A stretch of DNA of 64,000 bases from JAICYJ01 sp038212095 (GTDB lineage Bacteria > Actinomycetota > Thermoleophilia > Gaiellales > JAICJC01): the NCBI GenBank assembly GCA_038212095.1, contig JBBQUW010000014.1, positions 1-64,000 on the forward strand, written 5' to 3'. Below, piece after piece: positions 1 to 11,025 of this stretch. The notes beneath the pieces are model-generated. The model did not search any database. It was given only the letters and a program-made list of their open reading frames with translations, and was not told where the DNA came from. A program made the position numbers and the translations under genes. Position 1 is the stretch's first letter. Each line of letters opens with the position of its first letter.

Positions 1-66
1 TCCGCCGGCGGAGACGAGGAGATCGTCGATGCCGAGGTGGTCGACGAGGCAGGCGATCGCGCGTGA
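1..66 (+). CDS. dnaK: Chaperone DnaK, C-terminal end (partial)
   Basis: The last 21 codons and TGA stop of a gene entering from the left. The visible tail (DEEIVDAEVVDEAGDRA) matches the acidic, flexible lid tail typical of bacterial DnaK, with the characteristic DAEVVDE stretch. The stop overlaps the GTG start of grpE as GTGA, so translation is probably coupled. The following grpE, dnaJ, hspR and clpB order supports the call. The ATPase and substrate domains lie outside the window and cannot be checked. Confidence 0.85.
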   Translation, partial: SAGGDEEIVDAEVVDEAGDRA

Positions 67-629
67 CCGACGAGCGACCAATCACGGCGTCCGACCCCGC
101 TGCGGCGGGGCCGGACGCCGCACCCGAGGACGGTGAGCGGATCGAGGTCGAGCTGGAGGCCGCGCGCACCAGGGCCGACGAGTACCTGGCCGACCTGCGG
201 CGGGTGGCGGCCGACTTCGACAACTACCGCAAGCGCGTCGCCCGCGACGCCGAGGCGCAGTCGACGCGCGCCGCCGAGTCGCTGGTGCACGAGCTGCTGC
301 CGGTGCTGGACAACCTCGAGCGGGCGTTGGACGCGTCGGAGCACCACGAGCAGGCGCAGGTGGCCGAGGGCGTACAGCTCGTGCGCCAGCAGCTGATCGG
401 CCTGCTGCAGCGGCGCGGCCTTGAGGAGATCGTCGCCGAGCCCGGCGGCGCGTTCGATCCGCACGTCCACGAGGCGCTCTCGCAGCAGCCGTCAGATCAC
501 CCGGAGGGCGCGATCGCTGAGGTCTGGCAGCGCGGCTACCGGCTTGGCGATCGCGTCGCCCGTCCCGCCCGCGTGGTTGTCTCGACAGGCAATCAGATCG
601 CCGGTAGCGAGGGCGAGGCGGGCGGCTAG
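63..629 (+). CDS. grpE: Nucleotide exchange factor GrpE
   Basis: GrpE releases ADP from DnaK and so resets the Hsp70 folding cycle in the cytoplasm. The 188-residue protein has an acidic disordered N-terminus, then the long coiled coil with ADYLADLRRVAADFDNYRKR-like family signature (residues about 40-60), and a C-terminal beta wing with EVWQRGYRLGDRVARPARV. The length is normal. It starts with GTG overlapping the dnaK stop and ends directly before dnaJ. Expected control is HspR acting upstream of dnaK, outside the window. Confidence 0.97.
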   Translation: MTDERPITASDPAAAGPDAAPEDGERIEVELEAARTRADEYLADLRRVAADFDNYRKRVARDAEAQSTRAAESLVHELLPVLDNLERALDASEHHEQAQVAEGVQLVRQQLIGLLQRRGLEEIVAEPGGAFDPHVHEALSQQPSDHPEGAIAEVWQRGYRLGDRVARPARVVVSTGNQIAGSEGEAGG

Positions 630-1721
630 GTGCCGACACACTACGAGACGCTGGGCGTTGCCAAGAACGCCTCGGCGGACGAGATCAAGAAGGCCTACCG
701 CAAGCTCGCCCGCACGTATCACCCCGATGCGAATCCTGGCGACGCGGCGGCCGAGGAACGCTTCAAGCAGATCAACGAGGCCCACGACGTGCTGTCGGAT
801 TCCGAGAAGCGCAAGCAGTACGACTCGTTCGGCCAGACCTTCCGGCCAGGCCAGGCGCCGTCCGGCGGCTTCTCGACGCAGGACTTCGCCGAGGGCTTCG
901 ACCTCGGCGACCTGTTCGGCGGGCTGTTCGCCCGCGGCGGTCGCGGCCCGGCCGATCACCGGCCGCTGCGCGGTGCCGACGTCGAGGTGGCGGTGCGGAT
1001 CTCGTTCGACGATGCACTGGGCGGCGCGACCGTCAAGGTGCCGGTCGCGAAGGCCAACGCCTGCTCGGCCTGCCACGGCTCCGGCGCCGCACCCGGCACC
1101 TCGCCCACCATCTGCCCCGACTGCAAGGGCCGCGGCGTCACATCCGAGAGCCAGGGCTTCTTCTCGCTCAGCCATCCGTGTCGCCGCTGCGGCGGCGCCG
1201 GCACGGTGATCGAAACGCCATGTGGCGTCTGCGGTGGCAGTGGCCGCGTGCGCTCGACCAAGACCTACCAGGTGCGAATCCCTGCCGGGGTCAAGGACGG
1301 AACGCGGATCAAGGTCAAGGGCAAGGGCGAAGCCGCGCCGCGCGGCGGCGAGCCGGGCGACCTGTACGTGGTGACTCAGGTCGAGGAGAGCACGCTCTTC
1401 TCCCGGCGGGGCGACGACCTGATCGTGGACGTTCCGGTGACGTTCGCCGAGGTCTCGATCGGCGCCGAGGTGGAGCTGCCGACGCCGTCCGGCGCCAGGG
1501 TCAAGGTCAAGGTGCCGGCCGGATCGACGGACGGCAAGACGCTGCGCGTCAAGGGCCGCGGCGCGCCGCGCCTGAGCGGCGGTGGCAGCGGCGACCTGTT
1601 GGTGCGGATCCGGATCGCGGTTCCTTCCAAGCTGTCCAAGCAGGAGAAGGACGCGCTCGAGAAGCTGGACGCGCTGCAGCGCTCCAGCCATGGCAACCCG
1701 CGTGACAGGCTGTTCGCGTGA
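630..1721 (+). CDS. dnaJ: Chaperone protein DnaJ
   Basis: Hsp40 co-chaperone that delivers clients to DnaK and stimulates its ATPase. The 363-residue type I protein has a J domain with YHPDANPG (HPD loop, residues about 1-68), a Gly/Phe-rich linker, four CxxCxGxG zinc motifs (CSACHGSG, CPDCKGRG, CRRCGGAG, CGVCGGSG; residues about 145-205) and two C-terminal beta-sandwich domains. It starts with GTG immediately after the grpE stop, and its TGA overlaps the hspR start. This is the DnaJ1-type copy of actinobacterial dnaK operons. Confidence 0.97.
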   Translation: MPTHYETLGVAKNASADEIKKAYRKLARTYHPDANPGDAAAEERFKQINEAHDVLSDSEKRKQYDSFGQTFRPGQAPSGGFSTQDFAEGFDLGDLFGGLFARGGRGPADHRPLRGADVEVAVRISFDDALGGATVKVPVAKANACSACHGSGAAPGTSPTICPDCKGRGVTSESQGFFSLSHPCRRCGGAGTVIETPCGVCGGSGRVRSTKTYQVRIPAGVKDGTRIKVKGKGEAAPRGGEPGDLYVVTQVEESTLFSRRGDDLIVDVPVTFAEVSIGAEVELPTPSGARVKVKVPAGSTDGKTLRVKGRGAPRLSGGGSGDLLVRIRIAVPSKLSKQEKDALEKLDALQRSSHGNPRDRLFA

Positions 1722-2103
1722 ACCGGCCGCAGGAGCATCCTCGCTACTCGATCTCGGTCGCCGCCGAGCTGGTTGGCATGCATCCGCAGACGCTCCGCAT
1801 GTACGACGCCAAGGGGCTGGTCTCGCCTCGCCGCACGCCGGGCGGTACACGCCGCTACTCCGACGCAGACCTACAGCGGCTGCAGCGCATCGGCCAGCTC
1901 ACGTCCGAGCTGGGTCTGAACCTGGTCGGGGCCGCCCGCGTGCTCGCCCTGGAGGAGACGGTCGCCGACCTCCACGGGCGGCTGAACCAGATGCAGAGCC
2001 ATCTTGAGCGCGAGTCGCGACGGATGTTCAACGAGCTGGCGGAGGTGCATCGCAGCTACCGCCGCGACCTCGTACCCTACGACCCACCCAAACACCCATC
2101 GGT

Positions 2104-2122
<19 letters not shown>
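1718..2122 (+). CDS. hspR: Heat shock repressor HspR (MerR family)
   Basis: MerR-type winged-helix regulator of 134 residues. Residues 9-75 contain the HspR signature YSISVAAELVGMHPQTLRMYD and GGTRRYSDADLQRL, followed by a helical dimerisation segment (ETVADLHGRLNQMQ). In actinobacteria HspR represses its own dnaK-clpB operon by binding HAIR inverted repeats, with DnaK as co-repressor. The operon promoter lies upstream of this window, so no HAIR site can be seen. GTG start overlaps the dnaJ stop; its last 19 bases contain the clpB start. Confidence 0.95.
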
Positions 2123-4616
<2,494 letters not shown>

Positions 4617-4620
<4 letters not shown>

Positions 4621-5303
4621 GCCAGGTCGAGCCGCTCGCCGTGCGGCCGCACGCGCCGATCTCCGACCTCTTCGCCACCGCCGTGCACCGCTTCGGGCGG
4701 GCCTGGGCCGACCTGGTGGTGGCGACCCTGGCGGTGATCGCGCTGGCATCGGTGCCGGTGCTGCTGGTGGCCTACGGCTCGGACGCCCGCGCAACCTACG
4801 TCGCGGCGGTGCTCTCCTACGGCGCCGGCTACTTCGTGCTGCTCGGCCAGGTGATGCTGCGCGGCCTGCCGCTGCCCGCCCCGCGCGGGCGGGTGGCTGC
4901 GACCTACGCCTGTGCGGTGGTGGTCGGCCTGCTGGCCGGCGTGATGGTGCTCGTGCTGCTGCCCTACGCCCTGCTGCCGATGCCCCTGCTGCTCTTCGCC
5001 GTGCCCTCGGTGGCGGCGGGTGACCGCACCGCGCTCGCCAGCCTCTGGCGGAGCGGCCAGATTGCGCTCACGAACCCGCGTCGCGTGTGGGCGGTGTGGT
5101 TGATCACGATCGCCTTCTCGACCCCGATCGTGATCGCGATGTTCCTCTTCCTGCAGTCGTTCACCGGCTCGATCACCGGCACCGTGCTGGCGCTGGCATT
5201 GACGGCGCCGATCGCGTGGCCGTTCTCGGCGCTGTTTGTCAGGGCCCTGTACGGCGACCTGACCGGACGGCTGGTGGTGGCACCGCAGGACAGGACGAGC
5301 TGA
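4617..5303 (+). CDS. Multi-pass membrane protein of unknown function
   Basis: A 228-residue hydrophobic protein with about five to six predicted membrane segments (near residues 33-55, 62-85, 95-125, 155-185, 190-212), coupled to clpB through an ATGA overlap. The layout of alternating hydrophobic hairpins and a WRSGQIALTNPRRVWAVW segment resembles the membrane domains of glycerophosphodiester phosphodiesterase-type proteins, but I cannot name a family. Co-transcription with the heat-shock operon is likely from the overlap alone. No signal peptide or enzymatic motif is visible. Confidence 0.7.
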
Positions 5304-5330
5304 CCGCCCCGCCGGCCGGCGCCACCGGGG

Positions 5331-5336
5331 TACCCT
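5331..5336 (+). promoter_or_regulatory. Putative -10 element for the beta-propeller gene
   Basis: TACCCT lies six bases before the GTG start at 5343, so the transcript would be leaderless. No clear -35 box is seen. Confidence 0.4.
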
Positions 5337-5342
5337 CAAACG

Positions 5343-6617
5343 GTGCTTCGCCGCCGTCGGACATGGATCATTGCCGCAGTGCTGCTGCTCGCCCTGCTCG
5401 CGGGCGGAGCCGGGCTGGCGTACTCGATCGTGCACAAGCCGGTGGCGGACGTGCACAACGCGAGCGCGCCGTTCACGCTCACGAACGACCCGAACACGAT
5501 CGTGTCCACCGGCGGTGGAGGTACGACAAGCGCCACCGCCACGTTCGGCCCGGACTGGCCGATGTACGGCCTGACGCCGCAGCGGACGCGAAACGCGTCC
5601 AACCTGACGTCGATAGCGCCTCCCTACCGCGTCGTCTGGAGGAGCACGGCGCTGGGCGTGCTGGAGTACCCGCCGTCCTATGCGCAGGGCGTCCTGTACC
5701 TGACGACGGATGCCGGCTGGGCCTCGGCCCGCGACGTCTTCACCGGCAAGATCCTCTGGTCGCGGCACTTCAAACCGCTGGTGGGAGAGCCCGCCCTCTA
5801 CCGCCACCGCGTCTACTTCGGCGCCTACGACAAGCGCGTCTATGCGCTCGACCAGCGCAACGGCAAGACCGTCTGGAGCACGCAGCTGGGGGCGCTGATC
5901 GAGTCGCCGCCCGTGATTTCGGACGGCCGCGTGTACATGACCGACCTGGCCGGCAACGTGCGCGCGCTCGACGCCGACAGCGGAAAGGTGCTGTGGACGT
6001 TCCACGCCTCCGGCGCGATCAAGCACGGCCCCGCGCTGGACAACGGCCACGTCTTCTTCGGCGACTACGCCGGCGTGATGTACAGCCTGCGAGCCTCGGA
6101 TGGGCACCTGGCCTGGCGGACACAGACCAACGGACTGGCCGCCGGCTACCGGCACGGCAACTTCTACTCGACGCCGGCGGTGGCCTATGGGCGCGTCTAT
6201 ATCGGCAACACTGACGGCAAGGTGTACTCATTCGTCGAGGCGACGGGGCATGTGGCCTGGACGTCGACCTTCCCCGACTGGGTGTACGGCTCACCGGCCA
6301 TCTCCAACAGCCTGGTGTTCGCCGTCTCGTATGACGGCACGGTGGCCGCGCTCAATGCGCGCAGCGGCGCGCAGCTGTGGAGCCACCGGCTCGCCGACCG
6401 ATCGCTCAGCTCGGCCACCATCATCGGCCGCTACCTGTACGTCTCTGACCTGGGCGCGAACCGCGGCGCCGCGCCCGGCCACGTCTACGCCTTCAACCCG
6501 GGCAACGGCAAGCTGGTGTGGCACTTTAACGACGGCAAGTACCACTCGGTGATCGCGGCCGCCGGCCGCCTCATCGTGGCCGGCGCGATCCACCTGTACG
6601 CGCTCAAGCCGAAGTAG
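5343..6617 (+). CDS. Membrane-anchored PQQ-type beta-propeller repeat protein
   Basis: A 424-residue protein with an N-terminal anchor (residues about 8-28, after RRRR) and an extracytoplasmic domain of repeated blades of the kind VYALDQRNGKTVWSTQLG, each ending in a G-K-x-x-W motif, seven or eight copies. This is the pyrroloquinoline-quinone-like or BamB-like propeller fold. Without a dehydrogenase domain it is probably a scaffold or binding protein, not a quinoprotein enzyme. It ends exactly where the convergent psuG begins its stop codon, with no spacer. Function is unknown. Confidence 0.85.
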   Translation: MLRRRRTWIIAAVLLLALLAGGAGLAYSIVHKPVADVHNASAPFTLTNDPNTIVSTGGGGTTSATATFGPDWPMYGLTPQRTRNASNLTSIAPPYRVVWRSTALGVLEYPPSYAQGVLYLTTDAGWASARDVFTGKILWSRHFKPLVGEPALYRHRVYFGAYDKRVYALDQRNGKTVWSTQLGALIESPPVISDGRVYMTDLAGNVRALDADSGKVLWTFHASGAIKHGPALDNGHVFFGDYAGVMYSLRASDGHLAWRTQTNGLAAGYRHGNFYSTPAVAYGRVYIGNTDGKVYSFVEATGHVAWTSTFPDWVYGSPAISNSLVFAVSYDGTVAALNARSGAQLWSHRLADRSLSSATIIGRYLYVSDLGANRGAAPGHVYAFNPGNGKLVWHFNDGKYHSVIAAAGRLIVAGAIHLYALKPK

Positions 6618-7568
6618 TCAGTCCGCGTAGTAACAGACGGCGATCTCGGCCGCCAGGCCGGCGTTATCCTCCACCAGTCGCCGGTTCGCCACCAGGCTGC
6701 GGCCCTCGCTCAGCTCATGCAGGCGGGCGAGCACGAAGGGCGTGAGGGCGCCCCCGCGCACGCCCGCCTCGGCTGCATCGGCCAGTGCGCGATCCACCAG
6801 GGGCTCAATCACGCTCGCCGGCAGCGCCACCTCGGCCGCCACCGGCTGGGCGACGATCACCCCGGTATCGCGCGCGAAGCCCCAGTGCGTCGCAGCTACG
6901 GCAGCCACGGTGGCCGGATCGTCGGCGCGGTCGCTGAGCATGTGCTCGCTGTCGTGCTGGTAGAAGAGCGGGAAGCTGTCGGTGCCATACCCGATCACCG
7001 GGATCGCGTTCGTCTCGATCTCCTCCAGCGTCGCCCGCACGTCGAGCAGCGACTTGGCGCCCGAGCAGACGACGCACACGGGCGCGATCGCGATCTCGTA
7101 CAGGTCGGCCGAGACGTCACGACTCTCGGCCCAGCCCCTGTGCACGCCTCCGATGCCGCCCGTGGCCAGGAAGTGGATGCCGGCGATCCGGCACACGGCC
7201 AGAGAGCCACCCACGGTGCAGGCACCGAGCTGGCCCGATATCACGCACGACGCGAGGTCGCGCGGGCCCACCTTGCGCACCTGATCTGCCACCGCCAGCC
7301 GCTCCAGCTCCGCATCGCCGAGGCCGACTCGGACGATGCCGTCGATCACGGCGAGGGTCGCCGGCACGGCGCCGGCATCGCGGACGCGCTGCTCGCTGCG
7401 GCGGGCCGTCTCCAGCCCGGCCGGGTGGGGCAGGCCGTGCGCCACCAGCGAGCTCTCGAGCGCCACCACGGGCTGCGAACGGATCAGCGCCCGCTCCACC
7501 TCCGGCGCCAGCCGCAGCAGGCCGGTGAAGCCGCGGGTCACGGCAGCGGGCCCGTGCGGGCGCCGCAT
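6618..7568 (-). CDS. psuG: Pseudouridine-5'-phosphate glycosidase
   Basis: Splits pseudouridine 5'-phosphate into uracil and ribose 5-phosphate, the second step of pseudouridine salvage. The sequence carries the family's conserved blocks VVALESSLVAHGLPHP (near residue 32), KVGPRDLA, GACTVGGSLA, FLATGGIGGVHRG and VVCSGAKSLLD, over a normal length of about 310 residues. Two starts are possible: ATG at 7568, or GTG at 7541, which makes a GTGA overlap with the kinase stop and is attractive for coupling. It sits directly after its partner kinase. Confidence 0.93.
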   Translation of the reverse strand: MRRPHGPAAVTRGFTGLLRLAPEVERALIRSQPVVALESSLVAHGLPHPAGLETARRSEQRVRDAGAVPATLAVIDGIVRVGLGDAELERLAVADQVRKVGPRDLASCVISGQLGACTVGGSLAVCRIAGIHFLATGGIGGVHRGWAESRDVSADLYEIAIAPVCVVCSGAKSLLDVRATLEEIETNAIPVIGYGTDSFPLFYQHDSEHMLSDRADDPATVAAVAATHWGFARDTGVIVAQPVAAEVALPASVIEPLVDRALADAAEAGVRGGALTPFVLARLHELSEGRSLVANRRLVEDNAGLAAEIAVCYYAD

Positions 7569-8332
7569 TGCGCCGCCATCTCGCGGCCGAGGCTGATCGC
7601 ATCGGCCGGCGCCGCGCCAGCCGCGAACGCCGCCAGGAAGCCGCCCGCGAATGCGTCGGGCACGCCCATCGGGTCGCGGTGAATTGGCGCGTCCCTATCG
7701 CTGATCACGGCCAGGTCGGCCAGGTCATCGATGCCACCGATCGCGTCCGCCTGCGCATGCGTGGCCAGCGCGACGTCCGGCTGCAGGCGGGCGATCCGCT
7801 CCCTTACCAGCGGCGTCACGATCTCGGCGCAGGCCAGGTCGATCGAGAGCTGCGCGCCCGCCGCACGCGCGAGCAGGTAGGCGTGCCCGGCCGCGTCAGC
7901 GGACGGCTGATCGAGCAGCGCGTAGCCGCTGACGTGCAGCACATCCGCGTCCTGCAGCCACTCGGGACGCAGTGCCTCGGCCGATAGGGCGGGACAGACG
8001 CCGCGGTCGGTGAGCGCGGTACGCCTGGCGCCGGCCGGACGCACCACGGTGGCGAGGCCGGTGCCTCCAGCCACGGCCGGCCCCTCCATCTCAACCCCCC
8101 GCTCGGCAAGCTCGGCCTCGATCAGATCGCCGAGCCGGTCGTAGGAACGGGCGCTGACGGCGCGGGCACGGGCGCCGGTCTCGACCGCCCAGCAGGCGCA
8201 GATGGCCGCCTGCCCACCCACGGTCAACTGCGAGCGAGAGGCGCTCGACGCCTCTGGCAGCACGCCGTCGGCCGGCGTCACCAGCACCAGCGCGAGCACG
8301 TCTCCCAGGGTCACGATCAGTGGTGCCGACAC
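7538..8332 (-). CDS. PfkB-family sugar kinase, probable pseudouridine kinase
   Basis: Ribokinase-like fold of 264 residues upstream of and overlapping psuG, which makes phosphorylation of pseudouridine to the 5'-phosphate the likely role. The C-terminal PfkB signature reads DPMGVPDAFAGGFLAAF: the catalytic Asp is kept, but the usual GAGD anion hole is GVPD. The N-terminal GG motif is present as VGGQAAICACWA instead of the common GGAxxN. Substrate assignment rests on context. GTG start at 8332 with a -10-like hexamer six bases upstream. Confidence 0.8.
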   Translation of the reverse strand: MSAPLIVTLGDVLALVLVTPADGVLPEASSASRSQLTVGGQAAICACWAVETGARARAVSARSYDRLGDLIEAELAERGVEMEGPAVAGGTGLATVVRPAGARRTALTDRGVCPALSAEALRPEWLQDADVLHVSGYALLDQPSADAAGHAYLLARAAGAQLSIDLACAEIVTPLVRERIARLQPDVALATHAQADAIGGIDDLADLAVISDRDAPIHRDPMGVPDAFAGGFLAAFAAGAAPADAISLGREMAAQCGARTGPLP

Positions 8333-8338
8333 GGTGCG

Positions 8339-8344
8339 ATGCTA
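8339..8344 (-). promoter_or_regulatory. Putative -10 element for the PfkB kinase-psuG operon
   Basis: TAGCAT on the minus strand lies six bases before GTG 8332. It overlaps the plus-strand -10 box at 8343-8348 by two bases, forming a compact divergent promoter. Confidence 0.45.
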
Positions 8345-8348
8345 CACT
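8343..8348 (+). promoter_or_regulatory. Putative -10 element for the B-box membrane protein gene
   Basis: TACACT lies seven bases before GTG 8356, predicting a leaderless mRNA; this decides the start over an upstream in-frame candidate at 8320. Confidence 0.45.
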
Positions 8349-8355
8349 CGCCCGC

Positions 8356-8880
8356 GTGCCAGCCGCCGCAGGGACCGATTCCGTTCAGCGTCCGCGGCAC
8401 TGCGTCAACCATGCTCGCGTCGAGACCTACGTCTCGTGCTCTGACTGCGGCGTGCCGATCTGCCCCGACTGCATGGTGCAGGCCGCGGTCGGCATCAAAT
8501 GCCGCGACTGCGCGCGGCTGCCGCGCTCGGCGCGGGTCACCCTCAAGCCGGGCGTGGCTGCACGCGCGGCCGCCACGGCGCTGCTGGTCGGCTCAGGCTT
8601 CGGCGTGCTGCTCGCGCTTGCCGGCGGATTCGGCTTCGGCTTCTTCACGTTCGTGATCGCGTACTTCGTCGGACTGATGACGGCTCGCGCCGTTCTGGCG
8701 GCCACCGGCCGCTACCGGGCGCCGGCCGTCGCCTGGATCGCGGCCGCCGGGGCGGCGTGGGCATACGTCGTGCCGGCGGTCGTGATCGCGGTCGCAACGG
8801 GCGGCGCCGTGCGGGTGGGCGTGCAGGGCCTCGGCATCCTGATCGCCGGCTTCTTCGCTCACCGTGAGGTGGTCGGGTGA
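8356..8880 (+). CDS. B-box-type zinc finger membrane protein
   Basis: A 174-residue protein beginning at GTG 8356. Residues about 12-45 form a zinc-binding module of the B-box type (CVNHARVETYVSCSDCGVPI followed by CPDC, then CRDC). Three to four hydrophobic segments follow (about 62-85, 88-105, 112-135, 140-165). This architecture is frequent in actinobacteria, often next to rhomboid or other membrane genes, but its function is not established. The stop overlaps the next small gene as GTGA. Confidence 0.75.
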   Translation: MPAAAGTDSVQRPRHCVNHARVETYVSCSDCGVPICPDCMVQAAVGIKCRDCARLPRSARVTLKPGVAARAAATALLVGSGFGVLLALAGGFGFGFFTFVIAYFVGLMTARAVLAATGRYRAPAVAWIAAAGAAWAYVVPAVVIAVATGGAVRVGVQGLGILIAGFFAHREVVG

Positions 8881-9113
8881 CCGAGCAGCACCGGCGGCGG
8901 CGGGGCGCCGTGCGTTCGTTTCTGTTCGGCGGTGTCGTCGGCGGACTGGTGGCGGTCGCCGCGCCGCGCGTCCGGCGGGGATTGGAGCCGCGCGACCGGC
9001 CCGAGTCCGTGGCGGGCCTTGAGGCCTTCGAAGGCGCGCCGTGCTGGGAGCACGACCGCGGCCGGCCGGGTGTGGGTGCCGACGCGGGCCCCGGCCCCGG
9101 CGACGACGGGTAG
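8877..9113 (+). CDS. Small basic protein with one possible membrane segment
   Basis: A 78-residue product, translationally coupled to the gene before it (GTGA). The N-terminus is basic (RRRRGAVR), followed by a short hydrophobic stretch (residues about 15-30) and a Gly/Asp-rich, probably disordered tail. No family recognised. The TAG stop forms part of the -10-like hexamer of the next gene. The coupling and codon use favour a real gene, but the sequence is low in information. Confidence 0.5.
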   Translation: MTEQHRRRRGAVRSFLFGGVVGGLVAVAAPRVRRGLEPRDRPESVAGLEAFEGAPCWEHDRGRPGVGADAGPGPGDDG

Positions 9114-9116
9114 GCT
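9111..9116 (+). promoter_or_regulatory. Putative -10 element for the epimerase gene
   Basis: TAGGCT lies eight bases before ATG 9125; its first three bases are the TAG stop of the preceding gene. Confidence 0.4.
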
Positions 9117-9124
9117 TCGCCGCC

Positions 9125-10048
9125 ATGTCAGCTCCGACTGCACTGGTCACCGGCGGCGCCGGCTTCATCGGCTCGACGCTGGTGCGGCTGCTGCTCGAAC
9201 GGGGCTATCGAGTACGGGTCTACGACGACCTCTCCTCGGGAAGCCGCAACCACTTGGACGGGCTCGAGCTCGAGCTGGTATCGGGGGATGTGCGCGAGTT
9301 GGAGCCGCTGACGCGGGCCTGCGACGGCTGCGACGCCGTCTTCCACCTGGCGGCGGGCGCAGGGGTGGTGGACTCGATCGAGGATCCGATCGGCAACTTC
9401 GACCTGAACGCGCGGGGGACGCTGATCGCGCTGTGGGCGGCAAAGCAGGCCGGCGTCGGGCGGCTGGTGTTCTCGTCCTCGAACGCGCCGTTGGGCGACA
9501 ACGCCTACCCGGCGCGTGAGGACAAACCGGTGGCGCCGCTCTCGCCCTACGGCGCGGGGAAAGCGACCGGAGAGGCGTACTGCTCTGCCTTTCACGGCGC
9601 GTACGGGTTCGACGCGGTGGCGGTGCGCTTCTCGAACGCCTACGGGCCCCGCTCGGCTCGCAAGTCGAACGTGATCCCGCTCTTCATCCGGCGGATCAAG
9701 GCAGGCCAGCCGCTGACGATCTACGGCGACGGCAGCCAGACGCGCGACTTCGTGTACGTCAGCGACCTTGCCAATGGCCTGATCCGAGCGGCCGAGACGC
9801 CCGGCGTCGGCGGCGAGATCTTCCAGCTCGCAAGCGGCGTCGAGACGAGCCTGAACGGCCTGGTAGAGATGCTGGGCGAGGTCTCGGGCCGCGCGCCCGA
9901 GGTGCGGCACGAGCCGCCGCGGGCGGGTGAGATCCAGCGCAACTACTCGTTGATCGAGAAGGCCCAAGAGCGCCTGGGGCACGCGCCCGAGGTGCCGCTG
10001 GCGGAGGGGCTCGAGCGCACCTGGCGCTGGTTTGCCGACCAGGCCTAG
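9125..10048 (+). CDS. NAD-dependent sugar-nucleotide epimerase/dehydratase (GalE-like)
   Basis: Extended short-chain dehydrogenase of 307 residues that likely epimerises or dehydrates a UDP- or dTDP-sugar for the cell envelope. The Rossmann motif is TGGAGFIGS (residues about 8-16), the acidic NAD selector is in VYDDLSSG, and the active site has SSSN plus YGAGK (YxxxK). The C-terminal part has FSNAYGPR and the DFVYVSDLANG motif. The exact sugar cannot be read. Its TAG stop shares CTAG with the stop of the convergent malyl-CoA lyase gene. Confidence 0.9.
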   Translation: MSAPTALVTGGAGFIGSTLVRLLLERGYRVRVYDDLSSGSRNHLDGLELELVSGDVRELEPLTRACDGCDAVFHLAAGAGVVDSIEDPIGNFDLNARGTLIALWAAKQAGVGRLVFSSSNAPLGDNAYPAREDKPVAPLSPYGAGKATGEAYCSAFHGAYGFDAVAVRFSNAYGPRSARKSNVIPLFIRRIKAGQPLTIYGDGSQTRDFVYVSDLANGLIRAAETPGVGGEIFQLASGVETSLNGLVEMLGEVSGRAPEVRHEPPRAGEIQRNYSLIEKAQERLGHAPEVPLAEGLERTWRWFADQA

Positions 10049-11025
10049 AGCGCGGGCGCGGCCACGACGGCGTCGGACATCTGGTCGACCTTGCGCACCA
10101 GGTTCTCGGCCATCTTGATCGACGCGGCGTCGATCAGCTTGCCGTCCAACGAGACGGCTCCCTTGCCCTCGGCCGCGGCCTGCCGCATCGCATCGAGGAT
10201 CCTGCGCGCGTGTGACACCTCGTCCGGGCTGGGAGTGAACACCTCGTTCGCCAGCGCGATCTGGGAGGGGTGGATCGCCCACTTGCCCTCGCAGCCGAGC
10301 TGGGCTGCCCGCCGAGCCGCGGCCGTGTAGCCCTTGCCGTCCTGGTAGTCACCGAACGGGCCGTCGATCGGCCGCAGGCCGTACGCACGGCAGGCAACAA
10401 CCATGCGGGAGAGCGCGTAGTGCCACTGGTCGCCCCAGTGCCGCTCGCGTGCGCCCGACTCGGCCGGGTCGGTGAGCACGGAGTATTCCGGGTTCGCGCC
10501 ACCGATGTTCGTCGTACGGGCCTGCGTCGAGGCGGCGTAGTCGGCGACGCCGAACACCATCGCCTCCAGTCGCTGCGGGCAGGTCTGGGCGATCGCCTCC
10601 ACGTTCGCCATGCCGAGCGCCGTCTCGATCAGGATGTGCAGGTTGATCGGGGCGAGGCCCTTGGCTGCCTCGATCTGGTCGAGCATGGTGGCGACGAACA
10701 GGACGTCCGCGGGGGTTCCCACTTTGGGAATCAGGATCGTGTCGAGGTTCGACCCGGCCCGTTCCACCACCTCGACGATGTCGCGGTAGCACCAGTGGGT
10801 GTCGAGGCCGTTGATCCGCACAGAGACGGCGCAGGCCGTCCAGTCCTGGCCGGTCAGGGCGGCGATCACGTTCTCGCGCGCCTGCTCCTTGTCGTCGGGA
10901 GCGACCGCATCTTCGAGGTCGAGGAAGACGATGTCCGCGCCCAGCGTGGGCGCCTTCTCGAGCGCCCGGGTGTTGCTGCCGGGCACCGCCAGCTCGCTGC
11001 GGTGCAGGCGGTCGCGCACCGCCAT
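10045..11025 (-). CDS. mcl: L-malyl-CoA lyase (HpcH/HpaI-CitE superfamily)
   Basis: Cleaves malyl-CoA to acetyl-CoA and glyoxylate, a key serine-cycle step. The 326-residue sequence follows Methylobacterium MclA, as I recall it, almost end to end: HRSELAVPGSN near the start, IVFLDLEDAVAPDDKEQAR, RINGLDTHWCYRD, ILIPKVG, ETALGMANVEAIA, FGVADYAAST, GLRPIDGPFGDY and GKWAIHPSQI. These include the acidic Mg-binding and CoA-binding blocks. ATG 11025 overlaps the upstream aminotransferase stop as ATGA, so the two are co-translated. Related (methyl)malyl-CoA lyases or thioesterases are alternatives. Confidence 0.88.
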   Translation of the reverse strand: MAVRDRLHRSELAVPGSNTRALEKAPTLGADIVFLDLEDAVAPDDKEQARENVIAALTGQDWTACAVSVRINGLDTHWCYRDIVEVVERAGSNLDTILIPKVGTPADVLFVATMLDQIEAAKGLAPINLHILIETALGMANVEAIAQTCPQRLEAMVFGVADYAASTQARTTNIGGANPEYSVLTDPAESGARERHWGDQWHYALSRMVVACRAYGLRPIDGPFGDYQDGKGYTAAARRAAQLGCEGKWAIHPSQIALANEVFTPSPDEVSHARRILDAMRQAAAEGKGAVSLDGKLIDAASIKMAENLVRKVDQMSDAVVAAPAL

